From Oasisia sp. SBJ-2009 (lineage: Eukaryota; Annelida; Polychaeta; Sabellida; Siboglinidae), in assembly GCA_964017155.1 (NCBI GenBank), contig OZ024855.1, forward strand, positions 1,054,001 through 1,118,000: a stretch of 64,000 nt of DNA, read 5' to 3'. Positions 23,001 to 36,652 of this stretch are shown here, one piece after another (positions within the stretch are counted from its first letter, which is position 1; each line of letters opens with the position of its first letter). The translations under genes and the position numbers were made by a program. The notes below the pieces were generated by a model, which had not been told where the DNA came from, searched no databases, and saw nothing but the letters and a program-made list of their open reading frames with translations.

Positions 23001-26000
23001 AAGAGTAGGCATTCATGTACAAGTCGGGCCCACCTCAATGTTGGTATTATAACTGTATCTTTGCCAATATTTGATACTTGATTTTGTTAATTCAATCAAT
23101 TATAATCATCTTGCGCATATTAATGTTTTATATACAGCGCGTCTTAGCAGACATTTGAGGTCGAAAAGACAGCGTGGTCGGCATAAACAAATTGTTTATT
23201 GCTCATTCCATATGCACAGCGCAGTAACATGCACCGCTGCGCTTGCGACTGGCACAAATCGCGCTGTCTTTTCGACCTCAACAGTTTGCCAAGACGCGCT
23301 GTTTATAAAACATAAATACGCGCAAGATGATTGTAATTGAATGAATTAATTTAATCAAGTATCAAATGTTGGCAAAAATACTGATATAATAGCTACTTTG
23401 AGGTGGGTCCGACTTGTACATAAGTGCCAAATAGTGAAATTCTGAACAAAAATTGAGAGTATACGTGCTTTTATGAGAGAGTGCGCGTGAAGGTACGCGC
23501 CCGCAAGAGTAGGCATTCATGTACAAGTCGGGCCCACCTCAATTTTGGTATTATAACTGTATCTTTGCCAATATTTGATACTTGATTTTGTTAATTCAAT
23601 CAATTATAATCATCTTGCGCATATTAATGTTTTATATACAGCGCGTCTTAGCATACATTTGAGGTCGAAAAGACAGCGTGGTCGGCATCAACAAACTGTT
23701 TATTGCTCATTCCATATGCACAGCGCAGTAACATGCACCGCTGCGCTTGCGACTGGCACAAATCGCGCTGTCTTTTCGACCTCAACAGTTTGCCAAGACG
23801 CGCTGTTTATAAAACATAAATACTCGCAAGATGATTGTAATTGAATGAATTAATTTAATCAAGTATCAAATGTTGGCAAAAATACTGATATAATCGCAAC
23901 TTTGAGGTGGGTCCGACTTGTACATAAGTGCCAAATAGTGAAATTCTGAACAAAAATTGAGAGTATACGTGCTTTTATGAGAGAGAGCGCGTGAAGGTAC
24001 GCGCCCGCAAAAGTAGGCATTCATGTACAAGTCGGGCCCACCTCAATTTTGGTATTATAACTGTATCTTTGCCAATATTTGATACTTGATTTTGTTAACT
24101 CAATCAATTATAATCATCTTGCGCATATTAATGTTTTATATACAGCGCGTCTTAGCAGACATTTGAGGTCGAAAAAACAGCGTGGTCGGCATAAACAAAC
24201 TGTTTATTGCTCATTCCATATGCACAGCGCAGTAACATGCACCGCTGCGCTTGCGACTGGCACAAATCGCGCTGTCTTTTCGACCTCAACAGTTTGCCAA
24301 GACGCGCTGTTTATAAAACATAAATACGGGCAAGATGATTGTAATTGAATGAATTAATTTAATCAAGTATCAAATGTTGGCAAAAATACTGATATAATAG
24401 CAACTTTGAGTTGGTCCGACTTGTACATAAGTGCCAAATAGTGAAATTCTGAACAAAAATTGAGAGTATACGTGCTTTTATGAGAGAGTGCGCGTGAAGG
24501 TACGCGCCCGCAAGAGTAGGCATTCATGTACAAGTCGGGCCCACCTCAATGTTGGTATTATAACTGTATCTTTGCCAATATTTGATACTTGATTTTGTTA
24601 ATTCAATCAATTATAATCATCTTGCGCATATTAATGTTTTATATACAGCGCGTCTTAGCAGACATTTGAGGTCGAAAAGACAGCGTGGTCGGCATAAACA
24701 AATTGTTTATTGCTCATTCCATATGCACAGCGCAGTAACATGCACCGCTGCGCTTGCGACTGGCACAAATCGCGCTGTCTTTTCGACCTCAACAGTTTGC
24801 CAAGACGCGCTGTTTATAAAACATAAATACGCGCAAGATGATTGTAATTGAATGAATTAATTTAATCAAGTATCAAATGTTGGCAAAAATACTGATATAA
24901 TACCAACATTGAGGTGGGTCCGACTTGTACATAAGTGCCAAATAGTGAAATTCTGAACAAAAATTGAGAGTATACGTGCTTTTATGAGAGAGAGCGCGTG
25001 AAGGTACGCGCCCGCAAGAGTAGGCATTCATGTACAAGTCGGGCCCACCTCAATGTTGGTATTATAACTGTATCTTTGCCAATATTTGATACTTGATTTT
25101 GTTAATTCAATCAATTATAATCATCTTGCGCATATTAATGTTTTATATACAGCGCGTCTTAGCATACATTTGAGGTCGAAAAGACAGCGTGGTCGGCATC
25201 AACAAACTGTTTATTGCTCATTCCATATGCACAGCGCAGTAACATGCACCGCTGCGCTTGCGACTGGCACAAATCGCGCTGTCTTTTCGACCTCAACAGT
25301 TTGCCAAGACGCGCTGTTTATAAAACATAAATACTCGCAAGATGATTGTAATTGAATGAATTAATTTAATCAAGTATCAAATGTTGGCAAAAATACTGAT
25401 ATAATAGCAACTTTGAGGTGGGTCCGACTTGTACATAAGTGCCAAATAGTGAAATTCTGAACAAAAATTGAGAGTATACGTGCTTTTATGAGAGAGAGCG
25501 CGTGAAGGTACGCGCCCGCAAAAGTAGGCATTCATGTACAAGTCGGGCCCACCTCAATTTTGGTATTATAACTGTATCTTTGCCAATATTTGATACTTGA
25601 TTTTGTTAACTCAATCAATTATAATCATCTTGCGCATATTAATGTTTTATATACAGCGCGTCTTAGCAGACATTTGAGGTCGAAAAAACAGCGTGGTCGG
25701 CATAAACAAACTGTTTATTGCTCATTCCATATGCACAGCGCAGTAACATGCACCGCTGCGCTTGCGACTGGCACAAATCGCGCTGTCTTTTCGACCTCAA
25801 CAGTTTGCCAAGACGCGCTGTTTATAAAACATAAATACGCGCAAGATGATTGTAATTGAATGAATTAATTTAATCAAGTATCAAATGTTGGCAAAAATAC
25901 TGATATAATAGCAACTTTGAGGTGGGTCCGACTTGTACATAAGTGCCAAATAGTGAAATTCTGAACAAAAATTGAGAGTATACGTGCTTTTATGAGAGAG

Positions 26001-26093
26001 TGCGCGTGAAGGTACGCGCCCGCAAGAGTAGGCATTCATGTACAAGTCGGGCCCACCTCAATGTTGGTATTATAACTGTATCTTTGCCAATAT
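20047..26093. repeat. 12-unit HOR, full copy 1 (6047 bp)
   Basis: Units: 20047 A, 20551 A, 21055 B, 21559 A*, 22063 E, 22567 F, 23071 A, 23575 F, 24079 Dg, 24582 A, 25086 F, 25590 D. The first A carries aatacacgc, a marker of HOR position 1. Length is 12 x 504 minus 1 because of the Dg unit. By eye it differs from the next copy at only a few bases: 20706 (gcagtgac), 21152 (D-like A in a B unit), and changes in the next copy at 28605 and 28901-28902. Confidence 0.9.
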
Positions 26094-29000
26094 TTGATAC
26101 TTGATTTTGTTAATTCAATCAATTATAATCATCTTGCGCATATTAATGTTTTATATACAGCGCGTCTTAGCAGACATTTGAGGTCGAAAAGACAGCGTGG
26201 TCGGCATAAACAAATTGTTTATTGCTCATTCCATATGCACAGCGCAGTAACATGCACCGCTGCGCTTGCGACTGGCACAAATCGCGCTGTCTTTTCGACC
26301 TCAACAGTTTGCCAAGACGCGCTGTTTATAAAACATAAATACACGCAAGATGATTGTAATTGAATGAATTAATTTAATCAAGTATCAAATGTTGGCAAAA
26401 ATACTGATATAATAGCAACTTTGAGGTGGGTCCGACTTGTACATAAGTGCCAAATAGTGAAATTCTGAACAAAAATTGAGAGTATACGTGCTTTTATGAG
26501 AGAGTGCGCGTGAAGGTACGCGCCCGCAAGAGTAGGCATTCATGTACAAGTCGGGCCCACCTCAATGTTGGTATTATAACTGTATCTTTGCCAATATTTG
26601 ATACTTGATTTTGTTAATTCAATCAATTATAATCATCTTGCGCATATTAATGTTTTATATACAGCGCGTCTTAGCAGACATTTGAGGTCGAAAAGACAGC
26701 GTGGTCGGCATAAACAAATTGTTTATTGCTCATTCCATATGCACAGCGCAGTAACATGCACCGCTGCGCTTGCGACTGGCACAAATCGCGCTGTCTTTTC
26801 GACCTCAACAGTTTGCCAAGACGCGCTGTTTATAAAACATAAATACGCGCAAGATGATTGTAATTGAATTAATTAATTTAATCAAGTATCAAATGTTGGC
26901 AAAAATACTGATATAATACCAACATTGAGGTGGGTCCGACTTGTACATAAGTGCCAAATAGTGAAATTCTGAACAAAAATTGAGAGTATACGTGCTTTTA
27001 TGAGAGAGAGCGCGTGAAGGTACGCGCCCGCAAGAGTAGGCATTCATGTACAAGTCGGGCCCACCTCAATGTTGGTATTATAACTGTATCTTTGCCAATA
27101 TTTGATACTTGATTTTGTTAATTCAATCAATTATAATCATCTTGCGCATATTAATGTTTTATATACTGCGCGTCTTAGCAGACATTTGAGGTCGAAAAGA
27201 CAGCGTGGTCGGCATAAACAAACTGTTTATTGCTCATTCCATATGCACAGCGCAGTAACATGCACCGCTGCCCTTGCGACTGGCACAAATCGCGCTGTCT
27301 TTTCGACCTCAACAGTTTGCCAAGACGCGCTGTTTATAAAACATAAATACGCGCAAGATGATTGTAATTGAATGAATTAATTTAATCAAGTATCAAATGT
27401 TGGCAAAAATACTGATATAATAGCAACTTTGAGGTGGGTCCGACTTGTACATAAGTGCCAAATAGTGAAATTCTGAACAAAAATTGAGAGTATACGTGCT
27501 TTTATGAGAGAGTGCGCGTGAAGGTACGCGCCCGCAAGAGTAGGCATTCATGTACAAGTCGGGCCCACCTCAATGTTGGTATTATAACTGTATCTTTGCC
27601 AATATTTGATACTTGATTTTGTTAATTCAATCAATTATAATCATCTTGCGCATATTAATGTTTTATATACAGCGCGTCTTAGCAGACATTTGAGGTCGAA
27701 AAGGCAGCGTGGTCGGCATAAACAAATTGTTTATTGCTCATTCCATATGCACAGCGCAGTAACATGCACCGCTGCGCTTGCGACTGGCACAAATCGCGCT
27801 GTCTTTTCGACCTCAACAGTTTGCCAAGACGCGCTGTTTATAAAACATAAATACGCGCAAGATGATTGTAATTGAATGAATTAATTTAATCAAGTATCAA
27901 ATGTTGGCAAAAATACTGATATAATACCAACATTGAGGTGGGTCCGACTTGTACATAAGTGCCAAATAGTGAAATTCTGAAAACAAATTGAGAGTATACG
28001 TGCTTTTATGAGAGAGTGCGCGTGAAGGTACGCGCCCGCAAGAGTAGGCATTCATGTACAAGTCGAGCCCACCTCAATTTTGGTATTATAACTGTATCTT
28101 TGCCAATATTTGATACTTGATTTTGTTAACTCAATCAATTATAATAATCTTGCGCATATTAATGTTTTATATACAGCGCGTCTTAGCAGACATTTGAGGT
28201 CGAAAAGACAGCGTGGTCGGCATAAACAAACTGTTTATTGCTCATTCCATATGCACAGCGCAGTAACATGCACCGCTGCGCTTGCGACTGGCACAAATCG
28301 CGCTGTCTTTTCGACCTCAACAGTTTGCCAAGACGCGCTGTTTATAAAACATAAATACGCGCAAGATGATTGTAATTGAATTAATTAATTTAATCAAGTA
28401 TCAAATGTTGGCAAAAATACTGATATAATAGCTACTTTGAGGTGGGTCCGACTTGTACATAAGTGCCAAATAGTGAAATTCTGAACAAAAATTGAGAGTA
28501 TACGTGCTTTTATGAGAGAGTGCGCGTGAAGGTACGCGCCCGCAAGAGTAGGCATTCATGTACAAGTCGGGCCCACCTCAATTTTGGTATTATAACTGTA
28601 TCTTCGCCAATATTTGATACTTGATTTTGTTAATTCAATCAATTATAATCATCTTGCGCATATTAATGTTTTATATACAGCGCGTCTTAGCATACATTTG
28701 AGGTCGAAAAGACAGCGTGGTCGGCATCAACAAACTGTTTATTGCTCATTCCATATGCACAGCGCAGTAACATGCACCGCTGCGCTTGCGACTGGCACAA
28801 ATCGCGCTGTCTTTTCGACCTCAACAGTTTGCCAAGACGCGCTGTTTATAAAACATAAATACGCGCAAGATGATTGTAATTGAATGAATTAATTTAATCA
28901 TATATCAAATGTTGGCAAAAATACTGATATAATAGCAACTTTGAGGTGGGTCCGACTTGTACATAAGTGCCAAATAGTGAAATTCTGAACAAAAATTGAG

Positions 29001-32000
29001 AGTATACGTGCTTTTATGAGAGAGTGCGCGTGAAGGTACGCGCCCGCAAGAGTAGGCATTCATGTACAAGTCGGGCCCACCTCAATGTTGGTATTATAAC
29101 TGTATCTTTGCCAATATTTGATACTTGATTTTGTTAATTCAATCAATTATAATCATCTTGCGCATATTAATGTTTTATATACAGCGCGTCTTAGCAGACA
29201 TTTGAGGTCGAAAAGACAGCGTGGTCGGCATAAACAAATTGTTTATTGCTCATTCCATATGCACAGCGCAGTAACATGCACCGCTGCGCTTGCGACTGGC
29301 ACAAATCGCGCTGTCTTTTCGACCTCAACAGTTTGCCAAGACGCGCTGTTTATAAAACATAAATACGCGCAAGATGATTGTAATTGAATGAATTAATTTA
29401 ATCAAGTATCAAATGTTGGCAAAAATACTGATATAATAGCTACTTTGAGGTGGGTCCGACTTGTACATAAGTGCCAAATAGTGAAATTCTGAACAAAAAT
29501 TGAGAGTATACGTGCTTTTATGAGAGAGTGCGCGTGAAGGTACGCGCCCGCAAGAGTAGGCATTCATGTACAAGTCGGGCCCACCTCAATTTTGGTATTA
29601 TAACTGTATCTTTGCCAATATTTGATACTTGATTTTGTTAATTCAATCAATTATAATCATCTTGCGCATATTAATGTTTTATATACAGCGCGTCTTAGCA
29701 TACATTTGAGGTCGAAAAGACAGCGTGGTCGGCATCAACAAACTGTTTATTGCTCATTCCATATGCACAGCGCAGTAACATGCACCGCTGCGCTTGCGAC
29801 TGGCACAAATCGCGCTGTCTTTTCGACCTCAACAGTTTGCCAAGACGCGCTGTTTATAAAACATAAATACTCGCAAGATGATTGTAATTGAATGAATTAA
29901 TTTAATCAAGTATCAAATGTTGGCAAAAATACTGATATAATCGCAACTTTGAGGTGGGTCCGACTTGTACATAAGTGCCAAATAGTGAAATTCTGAACAA
30001 AAATTGAGAGTATACGTGCTTTTATGAGAGAGAGCGCGTGAAGGTACGCGCCCGCAAAAGTAGGCATTCATGTACAAGTCGGGCCCACCTCAATTTTGGT
30101 ATTATAACTGTATCTTTGCCAATATTTGATACTTGATTTTGTTAACTCAATCAATTATAATCATCTTGCGCATATTAATGTTTTATATACAGCGCGTCTT
30201 AGCAGACATTTGAGGTCGAAAAAACAGCGTGGTCGGCATAAACAAACTGTTTATTGCTCATTCCATATGCACAGCGCAGTAACATGCACCGCTGCGCTTG
30301 CGACTGGCACAAATCGCGCTGTCTTTTCGACCTCAACAGTTTGCCAAGACGCGCTGTTTATAAAACATAAATACGGGCAAGATGATTGTAATTGAATGAA
30401 TTAATTTAATCAAGTATCAAATGTTGGCAAAAATACTGATATAATAGCAACTTTGAGTTGGTCCGACTTGTACATAAGTGCCAAATAGTGAAATTCTGAA
30501 CAAAAATTGAGAGTATACGTGCTTTTATGAGAGAGTGCGCGTGAAGGTACGCGCCCGCAAGAGTAGGCATTCATGTACAAGTCGGGCCCACCTCAATGTT
30601 GGTATTATAACTGTATCTTTGCCAATATTTGATACTTGATTTTGTTAATTCAATCAATTATAATCATCTTGCGCATATTAATGTTTTATATACAGCGCGT
30701 CTTAGCAGACATTTGAGGTCGAAAAGACAGCGTGGTCGGCATAAACAAATTGTTTATTGCTCATTCCATATGCACAGCGCAGTAACATGCACCGCTGCGC
30801 TTGCGACTGGCACAAATCGCGCTGTCTTTTCGACCTCAACAGTTTGCCAAGACGCGCTGTTTATAAAACATAAATACGCGCAAGATGATTGTAATTGAAT
30901 GAATTAATTTAATCAAGTATCAAATGTTGGCAAAAATACTGATATAATACCAACATTGAGGTGGGTCCGACTTGTACATAAGTGCCAAATAGTGAAATTC
31001 TGAACAAAAATTGAGAGTATACGTGCTTTTATGAGAGAGAGCGCGTGAAGGTACGCGCCCGCAAGAGTAGGCATTCATGTACAAGTCGGGCCCACCTCAA
31101 TGTTGGTATTATAACTGTATCTTTGCCAATATTTGATACTTGATTTTGTTAATTCAATCAATTATAATCATCTTGCGCATATTAATGTTTTATATACAGC
31201 GCGTCTTAGCATACATTTGAGGTCGAAAAGACAGCGTGGTCGGCATCAACAAACTGTTTATTGCTCATTCCATATGCACAGCGCAGTAACATGCACCGCT
31301 GCGCTTGCGACTGGCACAAATCGCGCTGTCTTTTCGACCTCAACAGTTTGCCAAGACGCGCTGTTTATAAAACATAAATACTCGCAAGATGATTGTAATT
31401 GAATGAATTAATTTAATCAAGTATCAAATGTTGGCAAAAATACTGATATAATAGCAACTTTGAGGTGGGTCCGACTTGTACATAAGTGCCAAATAGTGAA
31501 ATTCTGAACAAAAATTGAGAGTATACGTGCTTTTATGAGAGAGAGCGCGTGAAGGTACGCGCCCGCAAAAGTAGGCATTCATGTACAAGTCGGGCCCACC
31601 TCAATTTTGGTATTATAACTGTATCTTTGCCAATATTTGATACTTGATTTTGTTAACTCAATCAATTATAATCATCTTGCGCATATTAATGTTTTATATA
31701 CAGCGCGTCTTAGCAGACATTTGAGGTCGAAAAAACAGCGTGGTCGGCATAAACAAACTGTTTATTGCTCATTCCATATGCACAGCGCAGTAACATGCAC
31801 CGCTGCGCTTGCGACTGGCACAAATCGCGCTGTCTTTTCGACCTCAACAGTTTGCCAAGACGCGCTGTTTATAAAACATAAATACGCGCAAGATGATTGT
31901 AATTGAATGAATTAATTTAATCAAGTATCAAATGTTGGCAAAAATACTGATATAATAGCAACTTTGAGGTGGGTCCGACTTGTACATAAGTGCCAAATAG

Positions 32001-32140
32001 TGAAATTCTGAACAAAAATTGAGAGTATACGTGCTTTTATGAGAGAGTGCGCGTGAAGGTACGCGCCCGCAAGAGTAGGCATTCATGTACAAGTCGGGCC
32101 CACCTCAATGTTGGTATTATAACTGTATCTTTGCCAATAT
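26094..32140. repeat. 12-unit HOR, full copy 2 (6047 bp)
   Basis: Units: 26094 A, 26598 A, 27102 B, 27606 A*, 28110 E, 28614 F, 29118 A, 29622 F, 30126 Dg, 30629 A, 31133 F, 31637 D. The order is identical to 20047-26093. Private changes noticed are tcttcgcc (28605) and a two-base change at 28901-28902 (tcatatatc for tcaagtatc), both around the F unit at 28614. Confidence 0.9.
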
Positions 32141-35100
32141 TTGATACTTGATTTTGTTAATTCAATCAATTATAATCATCTTGCGCATATTAATGTTTTA
32201 TATACAGCGCGTCTTAGCAGACATTTGAGGTCGAAAAGACAGCGTGGTCGGCATAAACAAATTGTTTATTGCTCATTCCATATGCACAGCGCAGTAACAT
32301 GCACCGCTGCGCTTGCGACTGGCACAAATCGCGCTGTCTTTTCGACCTCAACAGTTTGCCAAGACGCGCTGTTTATAAAACATAAATACACGCAAGATGA
32401 TTGTAATTGAATGAATTAATTTAATCAAGTATCAAATGTTGGCAAAAATACTGATATAATAGCAACTTTGAGGTGGGTTCGACTTGTACATAAGTGCCAA
32501 ATAGTGAAATTCTGAACAAAAATTGAGAGTATACGTGCTTTTATGAGAGAGTGCGCGTGAAGGTACGCGCCCGCAAGAGTAGGCATTCATGTACAAGTCG
32601 GGCCCACCTCAATGTTGGTATTATAACTGTATCTTTGCCAATATTTGATACTTGATTTTGTTAATTCAATCAATTATAATCATCTTGCGCATATTAATGT
32701 TTTATATACAGCGCGTCTTAGCAGACATTTGAGGTCGAAAAGACAGCGTGGTCGGCATAAACAAATTGTTTATTGCTCATTCCATATGCACAGCGCAGTA
32801 ACATGCACCGCTGCGCTTGCGACTGGCACAAATCGCGCTGTCTTTTCGACCTCAACAGTTTGCCAAGACGCGCTGTTTATAAAACATAAATACGCGCAAG
32901 ATGATTGTAATTGAATTAATTAATTTAATCAAGTATCAAATGTTGGCAAAAATACTGATATAATACCAACATTGAGGTGGGTCCGACTTGTACATAAGTG
33001 CCAAATAGTGAAATTCTGAACAAAAATTGAGAGTATACGTGCTTTTATGAGAGAGAGCGCGTGAAGGTACGCGCCCGCAAGAGTAGGCATTCATGTACAA
33101 GTCGGGCCCACCTCAATGTTGGTATTATAACTGTATCTTTGCCAATATTTGATACTTGATTTTGTTAATTCAATCAATTATAATCATCTTGCGCATATTA
33201 ATGTTTTATATACTGCGCGTCTTAGCAGACATTTGAGGTCGAAAAGACAGCGTGGTCGGCATAAACAAACTGTTTATTGCTCATTCCATATGCACAGCGC
33301 AGTAACATGCACCGCTGCCCTTGCGACTGGCACAAATCGCGCTGTCTTTTCGACCTCAACAGTTTGCCAAGACGCGCTGTTTATAAAACATAAATACGCG
33401 CAAGATGATTGTAATTGAATGAATTAATTTAATCAAGTATCAAATGTTGGCAAAAATACTGATATAATAGCAACTTTGAGGTGGGTCCGACTTGTACATA
33501 AGTGCCAAATAGTGAAATTCTGAACAAAAATTGAGAGTATACGTGCTTTTATGAGAGAGTGCGCGTGAAGGTACGCGCCCGCAAGAGTAGGCATTCATGT
33601 ACAAGTCGGGCCCACCTCAATGTTGGTATTATAACTGTATCTTTGCCAATATTTGATACTTGATTTTGTTAATTCAATCAATTATAATCATCTTGCGCAT
33701 ATTAATGTTTTATATACAGCGCGTCTTAGCAGACATTTGAGGTCGAAAAGGCAGCGTGGTCGGCATAAACAAATTGTTTATTGCTCATTCCATATGCACA
33801 GCGCAGTAACATGCACCGCTGCGCTTGCGACTGGCACAAATCGCGCTGTCTTTTCGACCTCAACAGTTTGCCAAGACGCGCTGTTTATAAAACATAAATA
33901 CGCGCAAGATGATTGTAATTGAATGAATTAATTTAATCAAGTATCAAATGTTGGCAAAAATACTGATATAATACCAACATTGAGGTGGGTCCGACTTGTA
34001 CATAAGTGCCAAATAGTGAAATTCTGAAAACAAATTGAGAGTATACGTGCTTTTATGAGAGAGTGCGCGTGAAGGTACGCGCCCGCAAGAGTAGGCATTC
34101 ATGTACAAGTCGAGCCCACCTCAATTTTGGTATTATAACTGTATCTTTGCCAATATTTGATACTTGATTTTGTTAACTCAATCAATTATAATAATCTTGC
34201 GCATATTAATGTTTTATATACAGCGCGTCTTAGCAGACATTTGAGGTCGAAAAGACAGCGTGGTCGGCATAAACAAACTGTTTATTGCTCATTCCATATG
34301 CACAGCGCAGTAACATGCACCGCTGCGCTTGCGACTGGCACAAATCGCGCTGTCTTTTCGACCTCAACAGTTTGCCAAGACGCGCTGTTTATAAAACATA
34401 AATACGCGCAAGATGATTGTAATTGAATTAATTAATTTAATCAAGTATCAAATGTTGGCAAAAATACTGATATAATAGCTACTTTGAGGTGGGTCCGACT
34501 TGTACATAAGTGCCAAATAGTGAAATTCTGAACAAAAATTGAGAGTATACGTGCTTTTATGAGAGAGTGCGCGTGAAGGTACGCGCCCGCAAGAGTAGGC
34601 ATTCATGTACAAGTCGGGCCCACCTCAATTTTGGTATTATAACTGTATCTTTGCCAATATTTGATACTTGATTTTGTTAATTCAATCAATTATAATCATC
34701 TTGCGCATATTAATGTTTTATATACAGCGCGTCTTAGCATACATTTGAGGTCGAAAAGACAGCGTGGTCGGCATCAACAAACTGTTTATTGCTCATTCCA
34801 TATGCACAGCGCAGTAACATGCACCGCTGCGCTTGCGACTGGCACAAATCGCGCTGTCTTTTCGACCTCAACAGTTTGCCAAGACGCGCTGTTTATAAAA
34901 CATAAATACGCGCAAGATGATTGTAATTGAATGAATTAATTTAATCAAGTATCAAATGTTGGCAAAAATACTGATATAATAGCAACTTTGAGGTGGGTCC
35001 GACTTGTACATAAGTGCCAAATAGTGAAATTCTGAACAAAAATTGAGAGTATACGTGCTTTTATGAGAGAGTGCGCGTGAAGGTACGCGCCCGCAAGAGT

Positions 35101-35668
35101 AGGCATTCATGTACAAGTCGGGCCCACCTCAATGTTGGTATTATAACTGTATCTTTGCCAATATTTGATACTTGATTTTGTTAATTCAATCAATTATAAT
35201 CATCTTGCGCATATTAATGTTTTATATACAGCGCGTCTTAGCAGACATTTGAGGTCGAAAAGACAGCGTGGTCGGCATAAACAAATTGTTTATTGCTCAT
35301 TCCATATGCACAGCGCAGTAACATGCACCGCTGCGCTTGCGACTGGCACAAATCGCGCTGTCTTTTCGACCTCAACAGTTTGCCAAGACGCGCTGTTTAT
35401 AAAACATAAATACGCGCAAGATGATTGTAATTGAATGAATTAATTTAATCAAGTATCAAATGTTGGCAAAAATACTGATATAATACCAACATTGAGGTGG
35501 GTCCGACTTGTACATAAGTGCCAAATAGTGAAATTCTGAAAACAAATTGAGAGTATACGTGCTTTTATGAGAGAGTGCGCGTGAAGGTACGCGCCCGCAA
35601 GAGTAGGCATTCATGTACAAGTCGGGCCCACCTCAATTTTGGTATTATAACTGTATCTTTGCCAATAT
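32141..35668. repeat. 12-unit HOR, partial copy (positions 1-7)
   Basis: Units: 32141 A, 32645 A, 33149 B, 33653 A*, 34157 E, 34661 F, 35165 A. It follows the 6047-bp order until about 35485. There the last A switches to ataccaacattg with a gaaaacaaattg spacer, instead of the atagctactttg expected at position 7, and leads to B2 rather than F. The 12-mer order ends here. One private change was noticed at 32479 (gggttcgac). Confidence 0.87.
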
Positions 35669-36172
35669 TTGATACTTGATTTTGTTAATTCAATCAATTA
35701 TAATCATCTTGCTCATATTAATGTTTTATATACAGCGCGTCTTAGCAGACATTTGAGGTCGAAAAGACAGCGTGGTCGGCATAAACAAACTGTTTATTGC
35801 TCATTCCATATGCACAGCGCAGTAACATGCACCGCTGCGCTTGCGACTGGCACAAATCGCGCTGTCTTTTCGACCTCAACAGTTTGCCAAGACGCGCTGT
35901 TTATAAAACATAAATACGCGCAAGATGATTGTAATTGAATGAATTAATTTAATCAAGTATCAAATGTTGGCAAAAATACTGATATAATAGCTACTTTGAG
36001 GTGGGTCCGACTTGTACATAAGTGCCAAATAGTGAAATTCTGAACAAAAATTGAGAGTATACGTGCTTTTATGAGAGAGTGCGCGTGAAGGTACGCGCCC
36101 GCAAGAGTAGGCATTCATGTACAAGTCGGGCCCACCTCAATTTTGGTATTATAACTGTATCTTTGCCAATAT

Positions 36173-36652
36173 TTGATACTTGATTTTGTTAATTCAATCA
36201 ATTATAATCATCTTGCGCATATTAATGTTTTATATACAGCGCGTCTTAGCATACATTTGAGGTCGAAAAGACAGCGTGGTCGGCATCAACAAACTGTTTA
36301 TTGCTCATTCCATATGCACAGCGCAGTAACATGCACCGCTGCGCTTGCGACTGGCACAAATCGCGCTGTCTTTTCGACCTCAACAGTTTGCCAAGACGCG
36401 CTTGATGATTGTAATTGAATGAATTAATTTAATCAAGTATCAAATGTTGGCAAAAATACTGATATAATAGCAACTTTGAGGTGGGTCCGACTTGTACATA
36501 AGTGCCAAATAGTGAAATTCTGAACAAAAATTGAGAGTATACGTGCTTTTATGAGAGAGAGCGCGTGAAGGTACGCGCCCGCAAAAGTAGGCATTCATGT
36601 ACAAGTCGGGCCCACCTCAATTTTGGTATTATAACTGTATCTTTGCCAATAT
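36173..36652. repeat. 480-bp F unit with 25-bp deletion and T filler
   Basis: After gacgcgct, ending at 36402, 25 bases of the right arm are missing, a single extra T is present at 36403, and the sequence resumes with gatgattg at 36404. This is the only indel in the window apart from the Dg base loss. It removes the hypervariable aatacNcgc site and part of the arm, so this unit's fold-back stem is interrupted. Confidence 0.93.
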
